30,955 nt of DNA from Paramacrobiotus richtersi (GCA_034698045.1 JAQGAU010000331.1:1-30955), one strand, 5' to 3'; shown: positions 1 through 10,017, counted from the stretch's first letter. The notes: generated from the sequence alone by a model not told the origin. A program made the numbers and translations.

Positions 1-59
1 TCAAAACAGAGAAAAAGTTCTTAATCCTTGCGCGGGCTAAATACCATAAGTTTCACCAC

Positions 60-440
60 CATTAATATTCCATCATGGTATGGCGGTGTTTTTTTACTGT
101 AAGCGATGGAAATTAGTCCACAGTTATGGACACTTGGTTTTTCATTGACATCAACAAGGTTGGTTTTCTAGACATTTCCAGTATTCCCGCCGGGATTTGG
201 GCGTGTGGGGAGGTTGCGGCGCGGGGCATATACTTTCTGCCGAATGAAAAACCCTATGTAGAGTTTATGCAGCGGAATCAGCGCGTGGCGTTGTTGCCCT
301 TACCGGAATCGGTTAAGATTCTACATCCCAGAATGATGCTATGTCCCACTATTATCTCGTTGTTATTAAGATTGGTACGACAGTTCTTAAGGGAAATTGG
401 GACAATACGGATGATGAAACGCCGTTCATTAAGAGGTTAG
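60..440 (+). pseudogene. Decayed exon copies: FYCK exon and LPLPES exon
   Basis: Two coding-like pieces are seen. At about 64-165 a frame reads MAVFFYCKRWKLVHSY. It matches the copy at 10565-10690, which reads AGAVSFYCKGWKLFHNY. At 176-335 a second frame reads IPAGIWACGEVAARG and then YFLPNEKPYVEF and LLPLPES. It matches the copies at 9120-9250 and 12150-12400. Among the LPLPES copies many differences fall on third codon positions (CCG/CCC, GAA/GAG, AAA/AAG, GTG/GTT/GTA, TCG/TCA), which supports the reading frame. The two pieces are in different frames with no clear splice sites between them, so this looks like a broken gene copy. The protein family is not recognised. Confidence 0.4.
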
Positions 441-860
441 TTTTATCATCAGGCGACATTTCAGGTATATACATACAGCGCAGAATTCTAATTGTATGTG
501 AAATGAAGTAAATGAAATCAGTGTGAGTAAAAATGTACCAACAGCAACGTAAGAATAAGTCTTGCATGCCGTAATTGTAATGATTACAGTTTACATTTAG
601 AAACTTGAATTATCGGGGCATAACTGCTTTAATTCAGTAGGTTTGAAGTACTGAAACTGACTGAAAATGTATGGTAGACGGTTGTTTTGGAATGTTGATT
701 GTTTAGGAGATGTTGACAAATCGTTCGAAAATTTGGATTTTGGTGGTTGGATTTAAATATGTTTCAGCGAAAACAAGTTGTATAACTATTTTGAGATTGA
801 AGGGTTTGTGCATTTCTATTCCTGAAAACTTTTGTGCCGGTTTGTGTGTGGCTTTTCACG
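430..860 (+). repeat. P leader of P-B-A repeat unit
   Basis: This AT-rich leader stands upstream of a family B core. Diverged copies lie at about 2440-2740, 3260-3655, 4620-4925 and 6540-6930; only the last part is recognisable at 11455-11605, 23290-23435 and 28500-28665. Shared landmarks are TTTCAGGTA with a following CAGAATT, AAGAATA near CATGCCGTAATTGT, and AAATCGTTCGAAAATTTG. Most copies then have AGAAATTTTATATTTATA and a G-rich stretch about 50 bases before the B core. I see no long ORF in it. Confidence 0.55.
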
Positions 861-872
861 AGCCAAGAGTTG

Positions 873-970
873 CGTAGAGCAGTGGCACTAAGATCTCCTC
901 AATCCTGCTGGATTGTTTCCATTCGCATAATCTGCAATAATGCGTTGCATATAGCTTTGGCTTTGTTTTT
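873..970 (+). ncRNA. Candidate small RNA unit, family B
   Basis: The exact core CGTAG-AGCAG-TGGC starts the unit. ATTCGCATAATCTGCAATAA and then ATGCGTTGCATA follow about 50-70 bases on, and TTTTT lies at 966-970. The B flank is shared with 11610, 12592, 23439 and 28667. A transcript is not shown; the boundaries are only core to T-run. Confidence 0.4.
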
Positions 971-1279
971 CCGTTTCGTGCAATTAACGTTGCGACGCAC
1001 CTGTTCACTGTAAAAGAAACCATAAAGTGAAAAGTGCCAGCTGGTGCCTGACTGAACTCAAGTTCCAAAAGTTCGTTTATTTTTTTGCTAGGCGGCCGGT
1101 TGACAAGGTTACATGACATTGTGTTGTTATTACGAAGTGTTAAATTTTGAAAGCTGTCAGATATCAAGTCAGAACTACCGTAGTTACTGGTGAACTTGCT
1201 GTGTTGTAAAACTCGCGGTTTGTCGTATGTGGGGATCGGCTAATATTTTGCGCTGTGGTTGAAATATTAGGGCGTAAAA

Positions 1280-1371
1280 CGTAGTGAAAAGGCGTTACTC
1301 GCTGTCTACCCAATCGTTGGCAACACACTGGTAATATACAGAAAATGATACACCCTGAAAACACAGTTTTT
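1280..1371 (+). ncRNA. Candidate small RNA unit, family A (degenerate core)
   Basis: The core is CGTAG-TGAAA-AGGC, with one mismatch. The preceding ATTAGGGCGTAAA is the A-family lead. The body (CAATCGTTGGCAACAC, then ATACAGAAAATGA) matches the unit at 5224, and TTTTT lies at 1367-1371. Confidence 0.38.
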
Positions 1372-1831
1372 CCCGGCTAATACATCTCACCAGACAAATT
1401 ATCTGGTTAGACACCAACAGGCACATCACAACTGATTCACATCCAGCAAGGGAATTCGAATTAATACCAAATAAGAAATGTGAGTTTTTTGTCCGAAATT
1501 CCAAGATGGTGTTGTTGTACTAATTTTCCAGTATTCCCGCCGGTATTCTGGTGTGTACGGATGTTGTGGTAAAGTGATATCTCGTAAAGAATGAGTGCAA
1601 AAAAATGTCAAAACATGGCCGAATTATGTTGATGCTTTATACGTTGGGAAAATATCAAATGCCTGAAGTCGCTAATTGTAACAACTGACTTTGTTTGCTT
1701 AGTACATAAATCAGGAGCCGGAGTAGACTGATACACTTTGGAAGTGATGGAACGTGAAATTTTTTGTCATAGAGGTTTGGTAAAATTAGTGATCCAGAGT
1801 GGCAGGACTGATCTTGACACTGTATGAAAAT
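1372..1831 (+). repeat. A-to-C linker, no intact gene
   Basis: The sequence after the T-run (GGCTAATACATCTCAC and AAATTATCTGGTTAGA) recurs at 5318-5360. TTTCCAGTATTCCCGCCGG at 1528-1546 matches the start of the LPLPES exon copy at 178-196, but the rest of that exon is missing. The end leads into a family C unit through GGCAGGACTGATC. Confidence 0.45.
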
Positions 1832-1940
1832 CGTGGTGTGTTGGCACTCGATAAAGAAGGTGTAATAATGTGTAATGGAGTGTGCCCAAATGGCATTAAA
1901 GCGATAAACGGTAAAAAGAACATGTTTTCCTTACGTTTTT
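1832..1940 (+). ncRNA. Candidate small RNA unit, family C
   Basis: The core is CGTGG-TGTGT-TGGC (one mismatch), preceded by the C-family lead GGCAGGACTG and TGTATGAAAAT. The inner box AAATGGCATTAAAGCGATAA is at about 1888, and TTTTT is at 1936-1940. Confidence 0.38.
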
Positions 1941-2742
1941 GCCAGTGTATGTACGAAATTTTATGAACGTTATTGTTTTACGGATCCAGTTTTTTTCCAT
2001 GACATGTTGTTGCGATTCATGTTTAGAGATTGATAATAATAATCGCTAATTAGAAAGGATAACATTATTGTTAGTAGCATCGCGTAGGTTGTTGGATGTA
2101 CAGCAATCTTGGTGTAGCAGTAGCCAGTATTACCGGACGTTTGGGCATAAGTATAACATCGTAGTGCAGTGGCAATTATGGTCTAATTTTCCGTTTTCGT
2201 ATGTTGAAGATTCTTACAATTGTTAGTGTACAACTATCGCTAATCATGCGTTTCATTTACATATTTTTCTGAATCTGATTAAAATTCGGAATGTCATTTT
2301 TATTAATGTTGGTTTGGAACCTGGGAAATGTAGTATTTTTCATTATTTGTGAGTAATGATAAAAAAATGATAACAAAATTAATGCAGTAAAACATGTCCG
2401 TCACACCGAAATTAAAGTAAGTACTATATTATGCAGTTGACCTATTCTGTATCATCGAAATTTGCCGTGCATTCGTGCAAGTTAGTTAGGAAGCATGTTT
2501 AAAATAATACAACTGAAAAGTCAGTTTTAGAAGGTTTGAAATGTTGCTTTCTGGAGGATGAATTAACTTCAGTAAATTTGATACGAATGCATTGCTTGAA
2601 AGTTCGTATATGGTGGTTGCGTAACTGAATAGAAATTTTATATTTATAGATTATACATAGACTGGTTTTGTTATTTGCACGTTATCGTGATAGATTTTGT
2701 ACTTTTAGTTGCGTGCCTTCAACTGCCTTGGACAGGCAAGGT
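1941..2742 (+). repeat. AT-rich spacer ending in a P leader
   Basis: No ORF of note is seen. One core lies at 2160 (own entry). From about 2490 the sequence matches the P leader before the unit at 4930: AACTGAAAAGTCAGTTTTAG, AGAAATTTTATATTTATA and ACTGGTTTTGTTATTTGCA are shared. Confidence 0.45.
2160..2268 (+). ncRNA. Candidate small RNA unit, A-like
   Basis: The core CGTAG-TGCAG-TGGC is exact and follows GGCATAAGTATAACAT, which resembles the A-family lead. TTTTT lies at 2264-2268, 104 bases from the core start. The body is diverged. Confidence 0.33.
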
Positions 2743-2859
2743 CGTAGAGTAGTGGCGCTCACATGGGAACCCTTAACTTCAGCACGTGTGACGAGAATTG
2801 CAATGCTGTTATTCACATAGTCGTTAATAATTCGTGGTATATTTCAGTTTAGTTTTTTT
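2743..2859 (+). ncRNA. Candidate small RNA unit, family B
   Basis: The core is CGTAG-AGTAG-TGGC followed by GCTCAC. The body is diverged from other B units but has TTCACATAGTCGTTAATAAT at the usual place. A run of seven T ends it at 2853-2859. Confidence 0.37.
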
Positions 2860-3115
2860 ACTATTCCGCAGTTAATCAGGGGCGCCCTGTTGTACATTTC
2901 AAGGGAAATTAGGATCATCGAGTTCATATATTTCGGTAAAGTGTTTTTTGGCATTTCGGCTTGCCAGGAGTTTGCTGTGATTAAGAACCGTTGTAGATCA
3001 GTCAGAAATTAAATTGAGAATAATTATTGGTGATGAACTTGTTATCTTTCGTCAGGCTGTACGTCGGTTCTGCAGTTTTGAAGATATTTCCTGTGATGAG
3101 TGTACATTATGTAGC

Positions 3116-3197
3116 CGTAGTGTAGTGGCGTGACCAGGGGTTGGAAACTTCGCTAAAAATATACATAAAATGGCTTAATATGCGAAATCCCTTTTTT
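3116..3197 (+). ncRNA. Candidate small RNA unit, family A
   Basis: The core is CGTAG-TGTAG-TGGC, a full match to the pol III A-box pattern (TAGTGTAGTGG). The inner box CATAAAATGGCTTAAT is at about 3167, and six T lie at 3192-3197. The following GTTATTTCAGGTACAGCAC starts the next P leader. Confidence 0.42.
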
Positions 3198-3659
3198 CGT
3201 CCAGCTAACACATTTCTGCCGGCAAATCGTTTGATTAGATTGATAGAGAAGCGTTATTTCAGGTACAGCACAGAATTATGAGAGTAACGATAAGAATGAG
3301 ATGAAGTGTGAGTATAAAACTGTAAAAACAGCGAAGTAAGGATACCGTCCTGCATACCGTAATTGTTGTGGTGTCTGTTTCGATGTTAGAAATTAGGAAC
3401 ATCGGTACACAAGTGCTTGAAGCAGGTTTGAAGGATTAAAACTGAACGGTTTTGGAACGTTTATTTTGTAGTAGATGAAATATATTTGTCAGATCGTTCG
3501 AAAATTTGTATTTTGGTGGTCATGGATGCATTAACGGTTAGAAATATTATTTTTATACAGTATACTTAGATTGTGGAGTTGGTGCATGTTTTCGTGCAAA
3601 CTTTTGCACTGTTATTACTCTGGGCATCAATTTCTGACTTTTGACGAGCCCAGGAGTCA

Positions 3660-3767
3660 CGTAGAGTAGTGGCGCTAAACACTCGCTTTCTTCATTTTGG
3701 CACAAGCTGCATTGCTTTCATTCAAATAAAGCTGTAATAATGCGGTGCATAACTTCAGCTAAGTTTT
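3660..3767 (+). ncRNA. Candidate small RNA unit, family B (short T-run)
   Basis: The core is CGTAG-AGTAG-TGGC, and the body GTAATAATGCGGTGCATAAC is typical of B. Only four T stand at the expected place (3764-3767), so the terminator is weak. Confidence 0.33.
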
Positions 3768-4066
3768 CGTTGTCCTACCGGTAACTTGCAGCGACGCGTC
3801 CGTTCATTTCAGGGGAAACGATAAAGTGTGAAAATAACTAGATGGTATTTTTCCGAATTTCCCGTCCATAATTTCGTACGCGTGGACAACAAAGGTTTTC
3901 TGTTGGTAGCTAAAAAAGGCTTTCTGTTGGTAGCAAACAAACTATTTGAAATCAGCCAGGAACTGAGAACCGCTATTGAGACACTTGTAGTGCCGTCCGA
4001 GTTTCGTTTAGTTGTATAAAAGGTTAGTTGACATGTTTTGTGAGGACTAATTTATTACGGCGTAAA

Positions 4067-4156
4067 CGTAGCGTAGTGGCACGTATAAGGACAGTCTCCG
4101 CTACTAACGTTTATAATGGTCAGAAAGCGGCTACATATGTCAAAAACATTTTTTTT
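4067..4156 (+). ncRNA. Candidate small RNA unit, family A
   Basis: The lead TTATTACGGCGTAAA is followed by core CGTAG-CGTAG-TGGC. The inner box is TATAATGGTCAGAAAG, and eight T lie at 4149-4156. Confidence 0.41.
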
Positions 4157-4411
4157 CAGGTACACAGCTAGTTTCAGCAGATAACTCAGTTGATTTAGCT
4201 GATTGGTAATTTAATTAGCTGAAGAAGAAGCACTTGAATGCATACTTCGTTTGACCAGCAGTCAACGCTGTACAGATACTAAGCGATAGGTCATCAACGG
4301 TCACTGGGAATCTTCTGATGACCTTTGGTATATGCCACAGTAAACAGTAATTACAAGGGAAGGACTCTATTCCCACATTTCAAAAAACACGCTTTCACAG
4401 TTATCCCTGTT
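4157..4411 (+). repeat. Post-A spacer
   Basis: This continues from the T-run with CAGGTACACAG. No gene, no core and no second copy were recognised. It runs into the zinc-finger-like fragment. Confidence 0.35.
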
Positions 4412-4550
4412 CTTTGCCACGTGTGACTGCGCAAATTACTTGACTCTAGCTCACATTTTCCACAATAATAAGACGAGAAAGTGTTTCCCGGTGCTGTCGC
4501 TGCGTAGGAAACTGAAGCGCAAACGACAATCGATATTTGAGGTACAGCAC
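4412..4550 (+). pseudogene. Degenerate GRF-type zinc-finger-like exon copy
   Basis: The frame starts FFATCDCANYLTLAHIFHN and aligns with the open copy on minus at 14577-14762 (FVATCDCVNHFTVSRHFQN). After a frameshift it continues CCRCVGN, stop, SANDNRYLRYS, against CCRCIGNLSPEDNRYLRYI. The Cys-x-Cys pair and the CCRC cluster are kept, but the frame break and stop make it a pseudo-copy. Confidence 0.45.
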
Positions 4551-4929
4551 AAAATTGTATAAATGATTTCATGACAGGAAAAATTTCGATCACACCGAAG
4601 TATAAATGGACACTACATGTATTAACTGTACTGTCCTCTTCTTTTTTATCGAAATTCAGATTCTTGCGGCTTAATTATACAGCACAGTTGAAAGATTACA
4701 ACTGAAAGATCAGTTGTAGAGGATGATTAATTTCATAAATTGTTCAAAAGTTTTTGATGCTGCGTATATAATAGTACGTTGAGCGGATTAGAAATTTTAC
4801 ATTTATAAGAGTATAATATACTGGTTTTGTTATTTGCAAATTTTTGCCACAATTTTTTGTGCTCTGTTGCTCCTGGGATCTGTTCTGGGCTTTTTGACTG
4901 TTTGACTATTACAGACGTGTACGGAACTG
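4551..4929 (+). repeat. P leader before a B unit
   Basis: This is the second clear copy of the leader at 2490-2742: AACTGAAAGATCAGTTGTAG, AGAAATTTTACATTTATA and ACTGGTTTTGTTATTTGCA. It ends with CTCCTGGGATCTGTTCTGGG, the G-rich stretch 50-70 bases before the B core. Confidence 0.5.
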
Positions 4930-5063
4930 CGTAGAACAGTGGCGTTAAAATTCCTGTTATTCTCGATATCGGTGGAACCAGTTGCCTTGTTTTTGTGGAC
5001 ATTACCAGTAATAATGCGTTGTATAGCGTCAGGTTAGTGTAGCATGATTGCAGTTTAGTTTTT
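4930..5063 (+). ncRNA. Candidate small RNA unit, family B
   Basis: The core is CGTAG-AACAG-TGGC. The body has AGTAATAATGCGTTGTATAG, and TTTTT is at 5059-5063, 129 bases from the core start, at the long end of the range. Confidence 0.37.
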
Positions 5064-5223
5064 ATCAATTCGAAGTATCAGAACACAACTGCTTAACCCA
5101 GGTTTAAAGTATTAAGACTGGACATGTACGGTAACATTTATTCCGTGTAATATATCGGTTAATGTACAGTAATATATCGATTAATATGTAATGCGATGGA
5201 TGGATGGAATATTAGGGCGTAAA

Positions 5224-5316
5224 CGTAGTGCAATGGCGTTACTCGTACTCCAGGCAATCGATGGCAACACTTGTAATACACAGAAAATGACCTAACATGT
5301 GAAAGCACATTTTTTT
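5224..5316 (+). ncRNA. Candidate small RNA unit, family A
   Basis: The lead GAATATTAGGGCGTAAA is followed by core CGTAG-TGCAA-TGGC. The body AATCGATGGCAACAC and the inner box ACAGAAAATGACCTAAC match the unit at 1280. Seven T lie at 5310-5316. The core GTGC could pair with GCAC just before the T-run. Confidence 0.42.
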
Positions 5317-5731
5317 CTGACTAATACATCTCACTAGATAAATTATCTGGTTAAATTAATAAACAGTTACTCACGACTGATTCACATCGCCGATGGAAGG
5401 CATTTCTCCCAAATTTAGAAACATGCTTACACGGTAATTCCAAAATGGTGTGTATGTAGAAATTTTCCAGTAAATGTACAAAAAATGTGAATGTAAAAAT
5501 TGGTAAAAAAGAATTTAAGAAACCAAAAAATGATTGGAGTTATCAGTGCCAGAGTGAGTTGGGTGTTGAAGCATGTTGCTGGATAGAGTGATAAACACTA
5601 AGATCGATCTTAGATACTAGAGTGAAAAACGGCCACGGGAAGTTAGCTATAGAGTTTTGATCTTTGAGGCTTGTTTGGTTTGTTAAAATCAGTGGTCCAT
5701 AGTGACAGGACTGTAACTAAATGTATGAAAT

Positions 5732-5844
5732 CGTGGACTGGTGGTGCTCAGAAAGAAGTACCTAGGAAATTAGGAAGAAGCCGGGAGAGTACTGTTACAA
5801 ATGGCATAAGAGTGACAAATCGTACAAAATAACTGTTTGTTTTT
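5732..5844 (+). ncRNA. Candidate small RNA unit, family C (degenerate core)
   Basis: The core is CGTGG-ACTGG-TGGT (two mismatches), with C lead TAGTGACAGGACTG and ATGTATGAAAT. The inner box AAATGGCATAAGAGTGACAA matches those at 19930 and 24415. TTTTT is at 5840-5844. Confidence 0.38.
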
Positions 5845-6119
5845 ACTGTGACTTACCAAACATTTTAATGATCGCGCGTATAATGTATCACTTTTATTTT
5901 TGTTGTTACTACTGTATCTATCTTTGTAACATTACAGATTTTGCCGATTCTTTTATGTGCATAAAGGTTTACTAAGTTTTTGTTGTTTTTTAACATTGAA
6001 CGCTGCTACTGTGAAATGACATATGGAAGCCTGATTGTCATTACAACAATGATCGTTATAAATCAGATGGATCGTTATAAAGACTGAACTCAGTTTTTCG
6101 CCTTTTGGTGAAGGAATTG
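5845..6119 (+). repeat. Spacer before a B unit
   Basis: This AT-rich sequence contains a near-repeat GATCGTTATAAATCAGATG / GATCGTTATAAAG at about 6051-6082. No other copy of the middle part was recognised. The end (AAGGAATTG) is the B lead. Confidence 0.35.
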
Positions 6120-6247
6120 CGTAGAACAGTGGCGCCAAGTCCCCCTTCCCTTCTGGAACGAGTCGCTTCGAACAGACGAACTGCTTTCATTGGCATACAG
6201 TAGTTTCTAATATGTCATGCGTTGCATGCTTCAAACTGTTTTTTTTT
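6120..6247 (+). ncRNA. Candidate small RNA unit, family B
   Basis: The core is CGTAG-AACAG-TGGC. The body is CTTTCATTGGCATACAG and CATGCGTTGCATGC, and nine T lie at 6239-6247. Confidence 0.39.
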
Positions 6248-6389
6248 CACTGTTCTGTAATCAATCTCGTGCGGTCTACCGTGCATTTTAACGGATACGA
6301 TAAGCATAAAATCATTACCTTATACCTGCTGCTGTAACTGTAAATGCTTTCGTAGAGGTAAGCGGTCGAATAGAATATCACCGTGGAGT

Positions 6390-6473
6390 CGTAGTGTAGT
6401 GGCGTTAAGCGTCGTTCATACGCTAGAATATGTATAATACAGAAAATGGCTAAACATGTTTAATTACTTTTTT
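6390..6473 (+). ncRNA. Candidate small RNA unit, family A
   Basis: The core is CGTAG-TGTAG-TGGC. The body is TATAATACAGAAAATGGCTA then AACATGT, and six T lie at 6468-6473. This is among the cleanest A units. Confidence 0.43.
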
Positions 6474-6932
6474 CTTCCGGTCAGTACGTCACAGTAAATA
6501 AATCATTGGCACAGCTTGATAAATAGGCGATGTTTCAGGTCTGGAATAGAATCATAAGAGTGCTAGTTTGAGTCATGATACGAATAAAATGAGGAGGTGC
6601 GATTAAATCTGTACAAACGTCGAGGTAAGAAATACCTTGACTATGTACTTACGTTTTGATTGTTTTAATTTAAACTAGCGAAGCGTCATTATGGATGCAG
6701 GTGAACGGTATTAAAATAGAGAACGAATGGGTGACGAGTCGGAACGTTGAGTTGTAGAAGATGAAATTATTCTTCATAAATCGTCCGAAACTTCGTAATG
6801 TGGGGATTCGATAAACTACACCGAAAAGAGATTTTATTTGCTTAAAGAATGCCTAGGTACTGCTGTTCTCGTGAAAATGCTTGTGTTTTTGTTGCTTTGG
6901 GGATATGTTGGTGCTAATTCTAACATGGATTT
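6474..6932 (+). repeat. P leader before a B core
   Basis: The sequence runs GATAAATAGGCGATGTTTCA, then AATGAGGAGGTG, then GAACGTTGAGTTGTAGAAGA, AAATCGTCCGAAACTT and AGAGATTTTATTT. These are the same landmarks in the same order as at 3260-3655. Confidence 0.5.
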
Positions 6933-7090
6933 CGTAGTTTAGTGGCGCCAAATATGCTCATGTTTCGCCTTCCTCGCCCTGTCTAATAATAAAAATATTG
7001 CGTTGCATCACTTTAAACTACTGTATTCGCTGTTGTAAAGTTATTCTCATGCGATTCGCTGTAGATTTCCAGGGAAAATACGATCAACTG
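6933..7090 (+). repeat. Family B core and body without T-run
   Basis: The core CGTAG-TTTAG-TGGC is exact and the B body is recognisable (AATATTGCGTTGCATCACTT, then GTAGATTTCCAGGGAAAA). There is no T-run of four or more within 150 bases, so it is probably a dead unit. Confidence 0.35.
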
Positions 7091-7207
7091 ACAGCGCATG
7101 GCTTGTAAGTAATTTGTCGAGCTTTCAAGTCAATAATTTCTAATGTACTATTTTTGTAAGGGTACAAAGATACTGATGCTAAGATGCGTTTCCGATTATT
7201 ACAGTTG

Positions 7208-7288
7208 AAAAAATATCGTTGTTGAATATTAAACTGTCGTATGGATTGCAGCAAGAAGTACATGAATGAACAAAGCCACTGCACTACG
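7208..7288 (-). ncRNA. Candidate small RNA unit, C-like, minus strand
   Basis: Read on the minus strand, GATGAAAT leads into core CGTAG-TGCAG-TGGC at 7288-7275. Six T on the minus strand follow at 7213-7208, 75 bases from the core start. It is the first inverted unit in the window. Confidence 0.35.
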
Positions 7289-7299
7289 ATTTCATCTAC

Positions 7300-8238
7300 C
7301 CCGGTAATGCTGCTATTCACGCTGTTTTCCTTTCACAATCAGTGCATTTTTGTATTTATCCCATTTAATTTCTTTTAGCTTTAATCTTACAATCCGAATC
7401 GAAGCAGACCAAGGAAAAAACTAATGCCAACGCTTGTAAAAATCAAACAGATCAAGTCACTTCCTTTCTTGAGATTGAGATTGATTGAGATTCTTCGCTT
7501 TTGCTTAATGCGGCAGAAACGGCCGATGGTACCGCCAGTGAACGTACACCGACGCTGTCCGCTATGATGCAAAGGTCAACTCCATGCGCGTTAGAATTGT
7601 TATCTTCTTGTTTGTCATTAGTTGACACTGGTTGTTTCTTTCTTTGGAAGGTTCCATTGCTTTTGTTTTACGGCCATGTTGTGTATAATGATCAAATTAA
7701 ACAAAATATCTTTGTTCCAGAAGTAATGTTTTGTTATACGGTAACATCCACTGCGTCATCAGCAAAAACAGGTTAAGTTGCGGTGGAAATAGGCAAAATA
7801 ATGTTCGCGCAAAACTGAATCACGTCGAAATGGGACCATCTCCAGGGCAGTTCTGGTGAATTGACTCCACACTTGACCCGCTCCGCGCATAGTAACGGCT
7901 CTTTTCGAATTCAGCGTACTTACTTTATGAAAACGGTTGTGGACTTTCGGTTATCGTTTTGTCTAAACCGCTGCACGCGTTTTAAGCGTGCTTCGTATAG
8001 GAGTAAATATTATGTACGGTTATTTCGTTCGGCATACTTGAGCGAAATATCTGGAAATCGCGCCAGCAGTCAATATTTTTTGGAAAAATGAAACTGCATG
8101 AGAATTTCAGTTTTACGTTGTTCAACTGTAAAAACTTAAAGGGTAAGTTTCCTATTTGTTTTCAACCGTTATTGGTGAATGTATCGTTGTGGTTTTTTGC
8201 GCATTTAGAATTAGCAGCATATTATCATCGAGCGAGAT
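7300..8238 (+). repeat. D module, copy 1
   Basis: From about 7505 the order is GCAGAAACGGCCGATGG, AAAGGTCAACTCCA, GGTTCCATTGCTTTTG, AGTAAATATTATGTACGG, TTCGGCATACTTGAG, then a D core. The same order is seen at 12940-13900, 21735-22360 and 27140-27925. A 91-codon ORF covers 7501-7776, but its frame is not kept in the other copies, so I do not call it a gene. The 7300-7500 part is AT-rich with nothing recognised. Confidence 0.5.
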
Positions 8239-8342
8239 TGTAGTGCATTGGCTCCTGCAGCGCTCACCGTAATGTTAACAGACATGTTCAATGGGGTTAG
8301 CTTGAGAACTATCGCGGATATAATGTTTCATTTGACTTTTTT
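8239..8342 (+). ncRNA. Candidate small RNA unit, family D
   Basis: The core is TGTAG-TGCAT-TGGC (one mismatch), preceded by GAGCGAGAT as in the other D units. CAATGGGG is at about 8289, and six T lie at 8337-8342. Confidence 0.38.
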
Positions 8343-8625
8343 CAATCCATCTACTTGTAGAATTCTGGTTGTAGATCTGTGATTTATTGAAATGAAGTGG
8401 TAGACTTGTAGTTTTAAACTGAAAAAAGTTGTATAAATTAAACGATTTGACAAATTAAGGCTGCACTGTTCCGTAGCGCACGTCGCTGTTCTGCAAGCTT
8501 CGTTAATGATTTCCACACTGGCTTGAAACATTAGTATTTTGGTATTTTGCCATGTTCCTGCCATATTATTGTTTTGGTATTCGGGTTTTGTGGCAAATTG
8601 TTCCTCAGGCATGAGAAATCAGGTG
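8343..8625 (+). repeat. Downstream part of D module
   Basis: TAGAATTCTGGTTGTAG, AAAAAGTTGTATAAATTAA and TTGGTATTTTGCCATG correspond to 22470-22740 and 28030-28320. No gene is seen. Confidence 0.4.
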
Positions 8626-8990
8626 ATCACAAAAGTCCAAAAGAGGCGGAATCTCCGCGCTCCGTTAGGTTTGACATCCATATACACCGTCCAGCCTCTT
8701 GACAAGAAATTAAATCATCTGGTGACCTTTCTACTGTCTCATCGCGGGGATATTCGGGTAGAGCACCTGCTGTTCTTGGACACGTGTGCATGGCTGTGTT
8801 AATTACTTCACACTGTATCTCCAGGACATTTTCCACAATAAGAAGGCGAGAAACTCCTCTCGGTGCTGTCGACGTCGGTGCATTGAGAATTCAAGACGAC
8901 ACAAACGACAAAGACGACACAGATGACACAGACGACATGCGATATCTTAGGTATATAGTGCACGAGCTTACGCATGGTTTTATCAAGTGA
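8626..8990 (+). pseudogene. Coding-like remnant with GRF-like zinc finger and acidic minisatellite
   Basis: The frame from about 8630 to 8800 looks coding (LDKKLNHLVTFLLSHRGD, then LLFLDTCAWLC). Shifting frame at about 8795 gives CVNYFTLYLQDIFHNKKARN and then CCRRRCIEN, which aligns with the zinc-finger copy on minus at 14577-14762. The expected CxC pair is altered here. At 8894-8938 five 9-base repeats (AGACGACAC-like) encode DDTNDKDDTDDTDDM in a third frame that continues RYLRYI as in the other copies. It is therefore one exon-like region broken into three frames. The function is unknown. Confidence 0.4.
8894..8938 (+). repeat. 9-bp tandem repeat, five copies
   Basis: The units are AGACGACAC, AAACGACAA, AGACGACAC, AGATGACAC and AGACGACAT. 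The period is three codons, so it lengthens the peptide without shifting the frame. The homologous copies at 4412 and 14577 lack it. Confidence 0.85.
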
Positions 8991-9044
8991 AGGCAGGAAA
9001 AGGATGACGAAGTACGATGCTAATGGGAAACTTATCAAAATAAT

Positions 9045-9475
9045 ATGACGTCTTACTGCAGTGATTATTGGAAATTTTCGGAAAGGAGGCGTCGGTTGAT
9101 GCGGGAGTGCGGACAGCTCGACTATGTAGTCGGGTTTGTATATTCTGCTGCCGAATGGGAAGCCCTGTGTGGATTGTTTGTACAGCGGAATCAGCGTGTA
9201 TCGTTGCTGCCCTTACCCGAATCGGAGGATTCTGCAAACCGGGATGTGGGTTTGGTACTAGACGAACGTTTCGTCGTAAGTACGATTGGAAAGACATTTT
9301 TGAACGAAAACTGATGCTGCTGTTCAAGCAAGTAGTTAGTTTATCTCTTGTACCTAGTTGTGGTTACAGTAAATCGAAGATTTGGCTGTACAATAAACCA
9401 ATAATCAGAATTGTACTGCTTTGTAAAGTGATAAACTTCCAAACCGAAACAAAACCACGGAAAGTTACGTTTTGA
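9045..9475 (+). pseudogene. LPLPES exon copy 2 with following FERKLMLL piece
   Basis: The frame ending at 9314 reads GLFVQRNQRVSLLPLPESED and matches copies at 176-335 and 12150-12400. Compared with the first copy, CGC/CGT, GTG/GTA, TTG/CTG and CCG/CCC are silent. Small indels before it scramble the YFLPNEK part (here YSAAEWEA). A second frame holds YDWKDIFERKLMLLFKQ, related to ERHFERRMMLIIQ at about 19635 and ERQFERRMMLMIQ at 29394. It is probably a decayed copy. Confidence 0.4.
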
Positions 9476-9543
9476 TCATGGAGGTTTAGCACACTTTTGG
9501 TACCAAAGCTCTACATCGTGACAGGCCTGAAACTATATGAATT

Positions 9544-9634
9544 TGTAGTGTGATGGCACTACAAGCGCAATATGCTACTACATGTACAGTGATCAACAAT
9601 GGCATGAAGTGTAAACGGCCCAAGTTGCCTTTTT
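9544..9634 (+). ncRNA. Candidate small RNA unit, family C
   Basis: The lead GTGACAGGCCTGAAACTATA is followed by core TGTAG-TGTGA-TGGC (one mismatch). The inner box CAATGGCATGAAGTGTAAAC is at about 9597, and TTTTT is at 9630-9634. Confidence 0.4.
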
Positions 9635-9900
9635 GCTCAAATATTTTTGCTACTGTTGTTGTAGCATTATATACTAAAAGTACCTGAAAAAGGTTCTGCC
9701 ATTGTGTGCTGTGGTTATGTTGGTAGTGGGGCGTAATTGTTAATACAAAAGATTTTCACCTTGTATGAATTGTTTTACAAAACATTCTACACGTTTTTAG
9801 TACTGAACGGTGCTACCGTCAATGACTGAATGAAAACTACTTTTGGTTCAGTAAAACATTGTTGTATCTGTAGATAGACAGGCTGCGAGCGGGGTTGTTC
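9635..9900. other. AT-rich spacer
   Basis: No ORF, core or RNA signal is seen. TAGTACTGAACGGTGCTACC at 9799 loosely resembles AACATTGAACGCTGCTAC at 5992, so it may be part of a C-downstream spacer. Confidence 0.3.
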
Positions 9901-10017
9901 CCATTAACCTTTCACACAAATGAATATATGGGATGGTTGCACGTTGGACTAAAAACGATATGACTGTTGTCTTTGCTATTCTGTACTGTATTCTCTTTGT
10001 AGAAACAGGTAAATCAT

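Noticed and set aside
4733-5068. 111-codon minus-strand ORF as a gene
   Set aside because: It runs across a P-B unit, and the frame is not kept in the other P-B copies.
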